Assembly: GCA_026984035.1 (NCBI GenBank)
Contig: JALSSW010000159.1
Span: forward strand, 1-39,258
DNA length: 39,258 nt
Reading direction: 5' to 3'
DNA from: Planctomycetota bacterium
GTDB taxonomy: Bacteria; Planctomycetota; UBA1135; GCA-002748355
In this document: positions 25,113 through 36,853 of the stretch, one piece after another
Layout of the letters: the number at the start of each line of letters is the position of its first letter
How positions within the stretch are numbered: position 1 is the stretch's first letter
Notes under the pieces: generated by a model
What the model was told of the DNA's origin: nothing
Database searches by the model: none
What the model saw: the letters and a program-made list of their open reading frames with translations, nothing else
Made by a program: the position numbers and the translations under genes

Positions 25113-25130
25113 ATGCTTCGCGGTTTATGA
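25113..25130 (+). CDS. Five-codon leader reading frame overlapping trkA start
   Basis: ATG CTT CGC GGT TTA TGA encodes MLRGL and stops with a TGA whose first two bases lie in the trkA start codon (ATGA at 25127-25130). It is preceded by the perfect AGGAGG at 25097-25102. trkA itself cannot start upstream: its first residues MRILIVGMGEVG are the standard Rossmann start and no in-frame ATG or GTG lies nearby. Ribosomes ending the leader would restart on trkA, so this looks like a translational coupling device. The peptide sequence gives no hint of a sensed amino acid. Confidence 0.5.
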   Translation: MLRGL

Positions 25131-26485
25131 GGATTCTCATCGTTGGTATGGGGGAAGTTGGCTTCCATCTTGCCCAAGAACTTTCTCGGGCCAAGCATGC
25201 AGTCACGGTGGTGGACCCTGATCCGATCAAGATCAAACGGATTGGGGAGGCTCTGGATGTACAGACCTACTGCGGGGACGGTACCCATCCTCATGTCCTC
25301 GATGAGGCGGATGCCAGTTCCATGGATTTGTTTATCGCCGTTTCGGACTGTGACAGGGTCAATTTATTGAGCTGCCTCCTGGCCCGGCGCATGGGCTCTC
25401 GCCAAGCAATTGTCCGGGTCAAAGACAAGGGCCCCTATAAAAACTACCGCAGTCTTCTGCGGCGCAACCTCCTTTTCGACCGCCTACTAAGTCTCGAGGA
25501 TTTGGCTGCGGGGGAGATTGCCAAGATTGTGCGCCGAAACCAGGCTGTAGCGGTAGAAGAGTTCTTGGATGGGCGCGTGACTTTGCGGGTGGTCCCCATT
25601 CGAGAAGGTTCTCCGATGCCCGGGAAGCCCTTGAAGGACATCAAGCTTCCTCGCAATGTCCTGATCGTGGCGGTGGGAAAAGAAAAAGAGGGCACTATGA
25701 TCCCCGGCGGAGACCATCAGTTCGCTGTAGGGGATCGACTCTATGTTCTCGGAACCCCAGCGGACGTCGAACAGTTTGAGGCATGGGTGGGGCATCACAA
25801 AGGCCGGACGAGGAGGGCCGTGATCTATGGGGAGAGTGGTGTTGCGCTTCGAGCTGCGCAGTATCTGGAAGACCATGGGGTCAAAATCACCCTTCTCTGC
25901 GAGAATCGAAAGCGCAGCGAGGAGTTTTCGGAGAAGCTTCGGAATACGACAGTGCTTCTCATCGAAGGCCCGGCTCCGGAAATTTTTTTGGAAGAGCGGG
26001 TTCCGGATGCAGACTGTTTTGTGGGAGCAAGCGAAATCGACGAAAAGAACCTCCTTTCCTGTCAAATTGCACGCAAGCTTGGGTGTGAGCGGACAGTGGC
26101 TTTGGTCAGCCGCCCCGCTTATACCGATCTTTACCAGGAGATCGGGATTACTCGTGCGGTTTCACCGCGCCTTTTGTGCTCAGACGCCATCATGAACCTT
26201 GTTCACGCGGGTCGCTTGGAACTTCTTGCTCTCTTCGGGCAGGGGGCAGCAAAGGTCTGTGCGGGAGTCGTTCAAACTCGGAGCAAATACGTAGGAAAAA
26301 AACTCAAAGATATCCCGATTCCTCATGGAGTTCGTTTCGGCGTGATTCGCCGCACTCTCCCCGATGGTGGAGAGGAACTTTTGATCGCAAAGGGAGAGGA
26401 CGAGTTGCGGGTTGGTGATCATGTCATTCTCTTCCTTCTCAGTAAGGCAGAGCGAAAGGTCGTCGAAATCCTGGGGTTAGGATAG
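25127..26485 (+). CDS. trkA: Trk potassium uptake regulator TrkA
   Basis: A 452-residue cytoplasmic protein with two RCK units. Each has an N-terminal Rossmann (TrkA-N) part, GMGEVG at 7-12 with VVDPDP binding the adenine ribose, and GESGVAL near residue 235 in the second copy. Each is followed by a smaller TrkA-C part: LRVVPIREGSPMPGKPLKDI in the first and VCAGVVQTRSKYVGKKLKDI in the second. The second Rossmann motif lacks a clean GxGxxG, as in E. coli TrkA. TrkA binds nucleotides (NAD(H), ATP/ADP) and gates the TrkH channel, encoded directly downstream. Length is typical (458 in E. coli). The start overlaps a leader reading frame. Confidence 0.95.
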   Translation: MRILIVGMGEVGFHLAQELSRAKHAVTVVDPDPIKIKRIGEALDVQTYCGDGTHPHVLDEADASSMDLFIAVSDCDRVNLLSCLLARRMGSRQAIVRVKDKGPYKNYRSLLRRNLLFDRLLSLEDLAAGEIAKIVRRNQAVAVEEFLDGRVTLRVVPIREGSPMPGKPLKDIKLPRNVLIVAVGKEKEGTMIPGGDHQFAVGDRLYVLGTPADVEQFEAWVGHHKGRTRRAVIYGESGVALRAAQYLEDHGVKITLLCENRKRSEEFSEKLRNTTVLLIEGPAPEIFLEERVPDADCFVGASEIDEKNLLSCQIARKLGCERTVALVSRPAYTDLYQEIGITRAVSPRLLCSDAIMNLVHAGRLELLALFGQGAAKVCAGVVQTRSKYVGKKLKDIPIPHGVRFGVIRRTLPDGGEELLIAKGEDELRVGDHVILFLLSKAERKVVEILGLG

Positions 26486-26487
26486 AA

Positions 26488-28242
26488 ATGCAGAGAAGGC
26501 TCGGAAGCGGGATTGGCGTTCATGTCCACTCTGTCGCCAAGGTCCTCGGGATCTTTCTTTTCTTTTATTCCCTGTCCATGTTGATCCCGCCTCTCGTGGG
26601 GCTTTTCTTGGAACATGACAGTCCCCCGGATTCCATCTTTCACCCCATGCGGGGGTTCCTGCTCTCAACTCTGGTAGGTTGTGCTTTTGGAGCCGGGCTC
26701 TTCTTTTGGGGCAAACGGGGTAAGGGAGATTTTTTTCGAAAAGAGGGCATCCTTGTTGTCGCTTCCATCTGGATCTTTGCCAGCCTTATAGGTGCCCTTC
26801 CCTATCTTTTTTCGGGTGCCTTGGATTTTGCGTCGGGGGTCTTTGAAACAACCAGTGGTTTGACCACTACTGGCTCTTCTACCTTCGGTTCTGCGGGGAC
26901 TCCAAGGATCAGCTCTCTGCCCAAATCGTTGTTGTTTTGGAGAGCCCAGACTCATTGGATGGGAGGTCTTGGGATTGTCGTTATGTTTTTGGTGTTTCTT
27001 CCTGCACTGGGGATCACCGAGAAGACTCTTTTTCAAGCCGAAGTCCCGGGAGTCAGCAAAGAAGGGCTCCGGCCCCGGATTCGGCAGTCGGCTCAAGTGC
27101 TTTTTTGGATTTACTCAGGGATGACCCTAGCCCTGGTTTTGGGGTTTCACTACTTCGGTATGAACACCTTTGAGGCGGTGTGCCATTCTTTCGCTACGAT
27201 TGCGACCGGAGGCTTCTCCACTCGGGATTTTAGTGTGGGTGAGTTTGGTCGCCTCGGCGTCGAATGGGTTGCCATCATTGGGATGATCCTTGCGGGGACC
27301 AACTTTGGTCTTTACTACAAACTGGGAGGGGTCTGGCGTCGGACGATGCAAAGATCCAAGCCCCTTCAGTTGGACCCCTTCCTCGATCCAACAGAGCAAA
27401 GAGTTCCAAAGAGTTCTCCCTTCCACCTCCCCTTCCATTGGTTGCGCCGGATTCCCATCTTTTTGAAGAAGGGGTTCTACGTGTTTTTCGGGGACCCCGA
27501 GTTTCGATTTTATCTCCTGACCTTTGTGATCGGGGGCCTACTCATCGCAGGGATCCTTTGGTCCCAAAGCAGCCTGATTGATGCGAAGGAAGAAATTGGG
27601 CGGCTTCACGACTATGGGAACCTTGGCGAATGCCTGCGGGATTCCTCTTTCCAAACTGCAAGCTTGATCTCCTCAACAGGTTTTGCCAATTCCAATCTTC
27701 TGACTTGGCCTCTGCTGGCTCAGGGACTGCTTGTCCTCATCATGCTGGGGGGAGCTTGCGGGGGATCTACAGGAGGAGGGCTTAAGGCCGCAAGGATTCT
27801 GATCCTCTTTAAGCTTCTGGGGCGGACGATCCGTAAATTCTTGAAACCTCGAAGCATCGAGCCCCTTCGCTTGGGAGGAGGCAAGCTCGAGCAGGAAGTG
27901 ATCGATTCTGTGTTGGCTCTCTTTGTTGCCTGGATCTTGATCCTAGGCGCGGGGAGTATTTTGGTTCTGGCGCTGGAGCCGAACTTGGATGCATTCTCGA
28001 GTTTCACTTCCGTTGTGACCTGTCTGAATAACATGGGGCCGGGTTTTACCGCCCTGGTTCCCGGACCCGAAGGGAGTTTGATTCCGGCCAATCGGGCAGG
28101 GATTGATATCAGCTCTTATGGATCCTTTGGGTCTTTTGCGGATTCAACCAAGTACCTGCTTTCTTTGATTATGATTTTCGGGCGCCTTGAGGTCTATGCC
28201 CCCCTGGCAATCCTTCTCCCCAGCTTTTGGCGGGAAAATTGA
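26488..28242 (+). CDS. trkH: Trk potassium transporter membrane subunit TrkH
   Basis: A 584-residue inner-membrane potassium channel of the SKT superfamily, made of four linked M1-P-M2 units. The four pore loops are visible: ETTSGLTTTGSS (about 130), FATIATGGFSTRD (about 234), ASLISSTGFANSN (about 391) and VTCLNNMGPGF (about 511), each keeping the filter glycine. A cytoplasmic loop of about 60 residues near 285-345 (SKPLQLDPFLDP onward) is longer than in E. coli TrkH (483 residues) and explains most of the extra length. The ATG lies 2 bases after the trkA TAG, so the two subunits are co-translated. It takes up K+ and is regulated by TrkA. Confidence 0.94.
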   Translation: MQRRLGSGIGVHVHSVAKVLGIFLFFYSLSMLIPPLVGLFLEHDSPPDSIFHPMRGFLLSTLVGCAFGAGLFFWGKRGKGDFFRKEGILVVASIWIFASLIGALPYLFSGALDFASGVFETTSGLTTTGSSTFGSAGTPRISSLPKSLLFWRAQTHWMGGLGIVVMFLVFLPALGITEKTLFQAEVPGVSKEGLRPRIRQSAQVLFWIYSGMTLALVLGFHYFGMNTFEAVCHSFATIATGGFSTRDFSVGEFGRLGVEWVAIIGMILAGTNFGLYYKLGGVWRRTMQRSKPLQLDPFLDPTEQRVPKSSPFHLPFHWLRRIPIFLKKGFYVFFGDPEFRFYLLTFVIGGLLIAGILWSQSSLIDAKEEIGRLHDYGNLGECLRDSSFQTASLISSTGFANSNLLTWPLLAQGLLVLIMLGGACGGSTGGGLKAARILILFKLLGRTIRKFLKPRSIEPLRLGGGKLEQEVIDSVLALFVAWILILGAGSILVLALEPNLDAFSSFTSVVTCLNNMGPGFTALVPGPEGSLIPANRAGIDISSYGSFGSFADSTKYLLSLIMIFGRLEVYAPLAILLPSFWREN

Positions 28243-28365
28243 CATTGGATGTCTGGGATCGTTTTGTTTCTGCGATCGTTTAGGGAGACCAAGGCTTAGA
28301 TGCATGAAAAGGACCTGTAAAGGGGGGACAGAACTGGGTGGTGCTTGGCAAGTCCCCGAGAGTTT

Positions 28366-29043
28366 TCAACGAAAGGTCTTCCGAATGGTCCGAGTCCCAT
28401 CGGCCCGATAAAAGACTTCTTTTTTTTGTTCCGAAGGAGTGGGTTTCAAAAAATGGGTTTTCCAGGTTTCTCGACCCGCAATCAGCAGCCAGGACTTTCC
28501 CTCCATATGAGCGACTCCTTGGAGAAGACCGACAAGGGCCGGACCCTCTTCGGTTTGGGTAAAAACCCCGGCCCCAATATCGCTGGGTTTGGGGTGATAC
28601 CCGGAAGGAACTTCCAGGGCGGTTCCTTGAACCCTGGAGTCTTGGCTCACTCGCGTAGAGAAAAACCTGGGAGTGTTTCCGTCATACAGAATGATCGATA
28701 GGGGATCTCCCTTTGTTGGCGCCCGAAAGGAAATGGGGGCCTTTGGAATGGACACCTCTAAGTCTACGAAATGAAGAGGACCCTGCCCTTTTCGGATCCT
28801 TCCTGCTTCGACCAATGGGGAAGGACCCAGGAGATAGGAGACCTTGACAGGTCCCTTCTGAGCTGTCCGCCCCAAGAAGATGATTCCTTCCTCTGTGCTG
28901 ACGCCTTGTTCGAAGCCCCTGGTTGTTTGGATCCAGACGACTGGCACTTGGGTAGGCTGTCGCCTTGAAATGCGGCATCCCCCCAAGGAAAGAAGGAGAC
29001 AGAGGGAGGAGAGGATGCTGGATGAGCTTGAAGAAAAGGCCAT
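28366..29043 (-). CDS. Putative lipoprotein, unknown function
   Basis: A 225-residue protein with a lipoprotein signal: Ser-rich start, hydrophobic ILSSLCLLLSL and lipobox SLGGC with Cys23. Asp is not at +2, so outer-membrane sorting is allowed. The mature domain has strand-like segments and GAGVFTQTEEGPALVGLLQG, reminiscent of the GDSGGPVF...LVGL region of trypsin-like serine proteases, but the catalytic Ser motif is missing and no HxD pattern was found. I do not recognise the family. Its ATG lies 10 bases after the stop of the metalloprotease-like gene, so the two form an operon. trkH converges on it from the other side with a 123-base gap. Confidence 0.6.
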   Translation of the reverse strand: MAFSSSSSSILSSLCLLLSLGGCRISRRQPTQVPVVWIQTTRGFEQGVSTEEGIIFLGRTAQKGPVKVSYLLGPSPLVEAGRIRKGQGPLHFVDLEVSIPKAPISFRAPTKGDPLSIILYDGNTPRFFSTRVSQDSRVQGTALEVPSGYHPKPSDIGAGVFTQTEEGPALVGLLQGVAHMEGKSWLLIAGRETWKTHFLKPTPSEQKKEVFYRADGTRTIRKTFR

Positions 29044-29053
29044 AGCTTGGTCT

Positions 29054-30580
29054 TTATAACCCTCTTTTGACGTATTTGATCCAGGCTGATTGAAACTTCT
29101 CCCAATCGACGCCTTTGAAGGCAGCTTCGATGGCCTTGTCTGTGTCCTTAGTTTCGAGGGAAACTTTGATATAGGTCGGGAGGATTTTCGCCCATTCCTT
29201 CTTCCAGAAGGGAGTTTTGTGCCCTCTTCTCAGAAAGTCGACGATGGCCCAACCTTCGGCGTAATAATTGGCTGCACCAGGTCCATAGAACTTATCTGTA
29301 TGCCAGCGGACGATGGCATTGACCGGAACGAATTTCTTAGTTGCCACCAAACTTTTGATAGTGGCAGTCCTCATTTTGGATTTGGCGGGAATCCAGTGCT
29401 TTTTTCCTTTGCGGATCATGGATCCAAAAAAATCTCCGTGTCCTTCATCGAACCAGCGGTGGAGGTGAGCCCCTGGAAACCAAAAGTGAGCATATTGGTG
29501 CCAGCCTTCATGGAAGGCGACGGTTTCCACAGAAAACCGACCTTTCCCATTGAAGATAACAAGCTCCTTGGAAAGAGGATTGAACCAGCCAATCACCCCC
29601 CCCGAGGTCCCTCCGTACCGATTGAATTCTTCCCCGTTGCGGCAAATCCGCAGGACGGACCACCATTTCTTCATTTTCTTATGGGGGGGGAAATACTTTT
29701 CGTAGACATCATGCATCTCGTCCATGCGAGAGGCAATGTGGCGGGCGAAGGCTCGGGTTTTTGCTTTCTTTTTTGGCTCTGACGAGTAGAGGACGATGAA
29801 ATGCTTCGTGGCGAAGATGTCCCATTCCTTGAGGTTTTTGATACTCAGGGCGGCTTTGTCGAGAAGGGGGCGCCGAAGTTTGGGATCGATGTCAACAAAC
29901 TTCTCCCCAGGGATCTTATGAGCTTTGTCCGCTTTGATCTTTTTGAGAACTTTGAGGCTTGTGATGACAGTGCGGACCGTTCTTGCGAGCTTCTTCCTGA
30001 ATTCATCGGGATAGAGCACGAGGATTGCGATTTCTTTCCCCCCGGTTCGGTACACAGCCGCTTCTTGAACCCAAGCCACACCTCCTGATCCTGAGACCCA
30101 CCGGAAATGCCTGTAGGGCAGCTTATCCCCCCGGCGTTGTTGCATCTTCTTGTCTTGGATCTCGAAGTTTTTCACCCGATACTGGGGAGAATTGGCAAGA
30201 AAGGATTTGAAGTCATTAAAGCGATTTCGGGCCCGCATTCGTTCCAGCGTCTTATTCTCTGCGGGTTTGGTCGCTTTGTGGGAATTTCCCTCTGTGACTG
30301 CGGAGTTTCTTCCCATTTCTTTGGGATGGAACTCGAAGACACTGATACCCCAAGAATAGGCCCCCCCTTTTCCATACAGGGGCTTTTTTGTTGCGGACCA
30401 GCGGTCCTTGAGGTGGGGGCTGTCATTGACGGGGTTGATCGGAATCTGTTGGAGGCTCTTGGGGACCTTATACTGAACCCCCATTTGTTTGTTTTTCTTG
30501 GTAATGGTTTTCTGGGCGGGGACGGGACCCAGGAGGACCATACCTAAGAGGGAGATGGGAAGAAGGGTCTGTTTGATCAT
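29054..30580 (-). CDS. Secreted HExxH metalloprotease-like protein (DUF1570-like)
   Basis: A 508-residue protein with signal peptide (MIKQTLLPISLLGMVLLGPVPAQ). The second half contains FHEGWHQYAH with His357-Glu358-x2-His361 and, 18 residues on, Glu379 in RWFDEGHGDFFG, which fits the third zinc ligand of a gluzincin peptidase. The preceding HFIVLYSSEP and VLRICRNGEEFNRYGG fit peptidase-MA/DUF1570-like proteins, common in planctomycetes. The first 240 residues are basic and unlike any domain I know; they include a WVSGSGGVAWVQEAAVYR-type beta segment. It likely acts outside the inner membrane. Whether it cleaves protein is unproven. The lipoprotein gene follows 10 bases downstream. Confidence 0.72.
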   Translation of the reverse strand: MIKQTLLPISLLGMVLLGPVPAQKTITKKNKQMGVQYKVPKSLQQIPINPVNDSPHLKDRWSATKKPLYGKGGAYSWGISVFEFHPKEMGRNSAVTEGNSHKATKPAENKTLERMRARNRFNDFKSFLANSPQYRVKNFEIQDKKMQQRRGDKLPYRHFRWVSGSGGVAWVQEAAVYRTGGKEIAILVLYPDEFRKKLARTVRTVITSLKVLKKIKADKAHKIPGEKFVDIDPKLRRPLLDKAALSIKNLKEWDIFATKHFIVLYSSEPKKKAKTRAFARHIASRMDEMHDVYEKYFPPHKKMKKWWSVLRICRNGEEFNRYGGTSGGVIGWFNPLSKELVIFNGKGRFSVETVAFHEGWHQYAHFWFPGAHLHRWFDEGHGDFFGSMIRKGKKHWIPAKSKMRTATIKSLVATKKFVPVNAIVRWHTDKFYGPGAANYYAEGWAIVDFLRRGHKTPFWKKEWAKILPTYIKVSLETKDTDKAIEAAFKGVDWEKFQSAWIKYVKRGL

Positions 30581-30712
30581 GGCCTAATTTTGCGCCGAAC
30601 TCCTCAGCTTTCCAAGGTTTCAAGTGTAATCCTTTGGCCCCAAAGTCTTGAGAACCTCCCGAGAAGGGGGAGGGCTTCTCCTTTATCGGGATATATTGCT
30701 TTCGGCCCGGGG

Positions 30713-30757
30713 TTGCTTTCCCTGTTTCTATGAGGTCGTGCGTCCAGGGAAACGCAA
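30713..30757. repeat. Imperfect inverted repeat downstream of grpE
   Basis: Left arm TTGCTTTCCCTG (30713-30724) and right arm CAGGGAAACGCAA (30745-30757) pair over 12 bp with one bulged base, around a 20-base spacer. It lies 54-98 bases past the grpE stop and about 130 bases before the metalloprotease start, in a 230-base gap. No T run follows on either strand, so it is not a standard terminator; an operator or mRNA-end structure are alternatives. Confidence 0.4.
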
Positions 30758-30810
30758 CGACTCCTTTGTGGGGGGGCCCCAAACGCGGGGAGAGCCGGGC
30801 AAGTTTGTCC

Positions 30811-31440
30811 TTAGGGAGCTTCCCCGGGGGAATCAGCTTCGGAATCGTTTTCTTCAGGATTCTTGGGGGGTTCTTTTTGATTCTCTTTTTCCGGGTTTTG
30901 GCTCACAACTACGCGAGCAGGCCTGAGAATCCTGTCCCCCATCTCATAGCCTTCTTGGTGGACCTGCAACACCGTCCCATGAGGGAAATCCTTGCTGTCC
31001 TGGACGGCAAGGGCCTCATGCCTGGTTGGATCAAAGGGAGTTTCAAGGGCGGAGATCTTGTGGATCCCATGCCTTCCAAGCATATCTGTGAGCATCGAAT
31101 GGACCATCTGCACCCCTTCCAGGATGCTTTCACGATCTCCTCCCGCCTTGAGGGCGAGTTCAAAAGAATCCACGATGGGCAGCAGCTCATTGGCCAACCG
31201 TTCCATGGAGGATTCTCTTGCGCGAAGCAATTCTTCGGCCTGTCTCCTGCGAATATTGGTGATGTCGGCCATGAGCCGTGTAAGTTTTTCTTCGAGTGCC
31301 TTGTTTTCCTTCCGAAGTCTCCGAATCTCTTCGAAGGCCTGGGATGGATCTTCAGGCATGCTTTCTTCTTCTTCCGTACCCGGATTGGTTTCCTTGTTCC
31401 TGGAAGGGTCCTTATCTTTATCTTTGCGTTTCTTTTTCAT
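30811..31440 (-). CDS. grpE: Nucleotide exchange factor GrpE
   Basis: A 209-residue cochaperone that releases ADP from DnaK. The long N-terminal coiled coil (about 35-85, EEIRRLRKENKALEEKLTRL) leads to LADITNIRRRQAEE-like helix and LLPIVDSFELAL, followed by the beta domain PFDPTRHEALAVQ, GTVLQVHQEGYEMGDRILRPARVVVS, the family's strongest signature. A highly charged tail of about 25 residues extends beyond the core. The ATG overlaps the dnaJ stop by 1 base (TGATG), so the two are co-translated. No dnaK is in the window; the partner must be elsewhere. Confidence 0.95.
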   Translation of the reverse strand: MKKKRKDKDKDPSRNKETNPGTEEEESMPEDPSQAFEEIRRLRKENKALEEKLTRLMADITNIRRRQAEELLRARESSMERLANELLPIVDSFELALKAGGDRESILEGVQMVHSMLTDMLGRHGIHKISALETPFDPTRHEALAVQDSKDFPHGTVLQVHQEGYEMGDRILRPARVVVSQNPEKENQKEPPKNPEENDSEADSPGEAP

Positions 31441-32582
31441 CAGAAGATATCCCTAATTTTGCTGAACAGCCCCTTGTGCTGCTCTTTTTTCCCCTGCTTC
31501 TCCTCAATCTTGTCCAGCTCATGGAGAAGCTCCTCTTGTTTCGCCGTCAATTTCTTGGGGACCTGGATAGAGATGCGGACAAGGAGGTTGCCCTTGCCCC
31601 TACCATCCGGTCGAGGGAGGCCCTGACCACGGAGCCGAAGGATTTCCCCGGGTTGGGTTCCTTTGGGAATCTTGATCCGTGCGGTTTTTTCTTCTTCCAG
31701 CGTGGGGACTTCTGCGGACCCTCCAAGGGCCGCTTGGCTATACCGAATGCGCAGATCGATCAAGAGATCCGCACCTCGGCGATGGAAGATTTCGTGCTCT
31801 TTGAGATGGATGACTACAACGAGGTCTCCCGGAGGCCCGCCGTTTTCACCCGATTCGCCCTTGCCGGGAAGACGCTCCACATGCCCCTCTTCGATCCCGG
31901 GAGGGATGGTCAGGGTAATGGGATCCCGTTTACGAACTTTACCGGCCCCTCGGCAGGTGGCGCAGGGATGTGTGATCATCTTGCCTGTTCCCCTACAACT
32001 CGGGCAGGCTTGACGAACATGGAAGAATCCTTGATTGAGTGAGATCTCTCCATGGCCCCCGCAGGTTCCGCAAGTGTCCGGTTGAGTCCCGGGTTTTGCC
32101 CCACTCCCCCCACAGGTTTCGCATTGATCCAAGCGTGCGATCTCAATCGTCTTTTGGGTCCCCTTGAGGACGTCCTCCAAGTCGATTTGGAGGTCGACCC
32201 GGAGGGAAGCTCCCCGCTGCGGACGGTTCCCACCTCCTCCACCAAAGATGGACTCAAATCCCCCTCCCCCAAAGCCGGAGAAGATATCTCCAAAGGCGTT
32301 GAGAATGTCCTCCATCGAGCCAAACCCTTGGCCGCCACCCATTCCGGCTGCGCCTCCCAAACCCGCGTGGCCAAACTGATCATAGGTTTTGCGCTTGCCC
32401 GGGTCCGAAAGGACTGCATAAGCTTCGGCAGCCTCTTTAAACTTTTTTTCGGCTTCAGGGTTGTCCTTGTTCCGGTCAGGGTGGTACTTAAGCGCGATTT
32501 TCCGATAGGCCGATTTGATCTCGACTTCGGTTGCCGTTTTTTGGACCCCAAGGATTTCGTAGAAGTCCCTCTTTGTACTCAA
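31440..32582 (-). CDS. dnaJ: Chaperone DnaJ (type I Hsp40)
   Basis: A 380-residue type I Hsp40. The J domain carries His34-Pro35-Asp36, a Gly/Phe-rich linker follows (about 75-120), then four zinc-binding repeats: [24 protein letters not shown] and CATCRGAG. Two substrate-binding beta domains and a dimerisation end complete it. It delivers unfolded clients to DnaK and stimulates its ATPase. The start codon is TTG: CGGAGG sits 5 bases upstream of TTG 32582 and the J domain starts normally with [11 protein letters not shown] 141-base gap with an 11-bp inverted repeat separates it from groEL; grpE follows with a 1-base overlap. Confidence 0.95.
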   Translation of the reverse strand: MSTKRDFYEILGVQKTATEVEIKSAYRKIALKYHPDRNKDNPEAEKKFKEAAEAYAVLSDPGKRKTYDQFGHAGLGGAAGMGGGQGFGSMEDILNAFGDIFSGFGGGGFESIFGGGGGNRPQRGASLRVDLQIDLEDVLKGTQKTIEIARLDQCETCGGSGAKPGTQPDTCGTCGGHGEISLNQGFFHVRQACPSCRGTGKMITHPCATCRGAGKVRKRDPITLTIPPGIEEGHVERLPGKGESGENGGPPGDLVVVIHLKEHEIFHRRGADLLIDLRIRYSQAALGGSAEVPTLEEEKTARIKIPKGTQPGEILRLRGQGLPRPDGRGKGNLLVRISIQVPKKLTAKQEELLHELDKIEEKQGKKEQHKGLFSKIRDIF

Positions 32583-32633
32583 CAGAACCTCCGAAGGTCG
32601 AGTGCTTTGGATGGAAGAGGAAAGTGTAGGAAA

Positions 32634-32675
32634 AGGATTCTCCTCTTAAAACGCGCTTTGCGAAAGGAGAATCCT
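32634..32675. repeat. Perfect 11-bp inverted repeat between groEL and dnaJ
   Basis: AGGATTCTCCT (32634-32644) and AGGAGAATCCT (32665-32675) are exact reverse complements around a 20-base spacer that itself holds CGC-GCTTT-GCG. On the minus strand the distal arm is followed by TTTCC. It lies 52-93 bases before the dnaJ TTG. It may be a partial terminator or processing site that sets the groEL/dnaJ ratio, or a repressor site. It does not match CIRCE (TTAGCACTC-N9-GAGTGCTAA). Confidence 0.5.
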
Positions 32676-32723
32676 CTTCAAGAACCATGAGACCCCCTCA
32701 TGATTCGTGGCTTTGAATGAGAG

Positions 32724-34352
<1,629 letters not shown>

Positions 34353-34378
34353 CTATTCCTGATGGGTCGATGTAGACC

Positions 34379-34714
34379 TCACCTCTTGACCGTTTTGCCG
34401 GCTTTCTTACCGGAGGATTCCTTTGCGCCTTCAAGGCGGGCGAGGACTTCGCTTTCACGCATGATTTTGAAATCTTTGCCATCGATCTTGACGTCAGACC
34501 CCGCATATTTCCCAAAGATCACGATGTCACCTTTTGTGAGTTCCATAGGGCCACGTTTACCGTTCTTCTGGATCTTTCCGGGACCGACAGCGATGACTTC
34601 GCCTCTTTGAGGTTTTTCTTTGGCTGTGTCGGGGAGGACCAATCCACCTGCGGTGGTTTCCTCGGCCTCAAGAATCTGTATTACGACACGGTCGTCAATG
34701 GGTCGAATCTTCAT
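34379..34714 (-). CDS. groES: Co-chaperonin GroES with a basic C-terminal tail
   Basis: A 111-residue GroES lid protein. IRPIDDRVVIQILEAEETTAGGLVLPDTAKEKP contains the mobile loop (TAGGLVLPD) that docks GroEL, and GEVIAVGPGK and DIVIFGKYAG are the core barrel. GroES is normally 95-97 residues; this one continues past the final strand with about 16 extra residues rich in Lys, Gly and Ser (SSGKKAGKTVKR end). GAGGTG precedes the ATG. It sits between the two groEL genes, so it may serve both. The gap of 89 bases to the upstream groEL contains CATGC/GCATG arms (34763-34795) but no clear terminator. Confidence 0.95.
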   Translation of the reverse strand: MKIRPIDDRVVIQILEAEETTAGGLVLPDTAKEKPQRGEVIAVGPGKIQKNGKRGPMELTKGDIVIFGKYAGSDVKIDGKDFKIMRESEVLARLEGAKESSGKKAGKTVKR

Positions 34715-34803
34715 GTTTGCACCTCTTTTTTTCTTTTTCTTTGTTTCGTTATTTCAATTTCCCATGCGGCAGGCCCCATACGGCCCGACTGCATGTGGCT
34801 GGA

Positions 34804-36853
<2,050 letters not shown>

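Noticed and set aside
24971..25294. 108-residue N-terminal extension of the amidotransferase
   Set aside because: Sequence is unlike the family and covers the start of trkA and its leader; the family start MIWLLDNRDS is at 24970.
28253..28275. GATCG/CGATC hairpin after trkH as a terminator
   Set aside because: 5-bp stem with an 11-base loop and no T run; not supportable.
30581..30810. Possible tRNA in the GC-rich gap after grpE
   Set aside because: No cloverleaf, anticodon arm or CCA-like end; the symmetry is explained by one inverted repeat.
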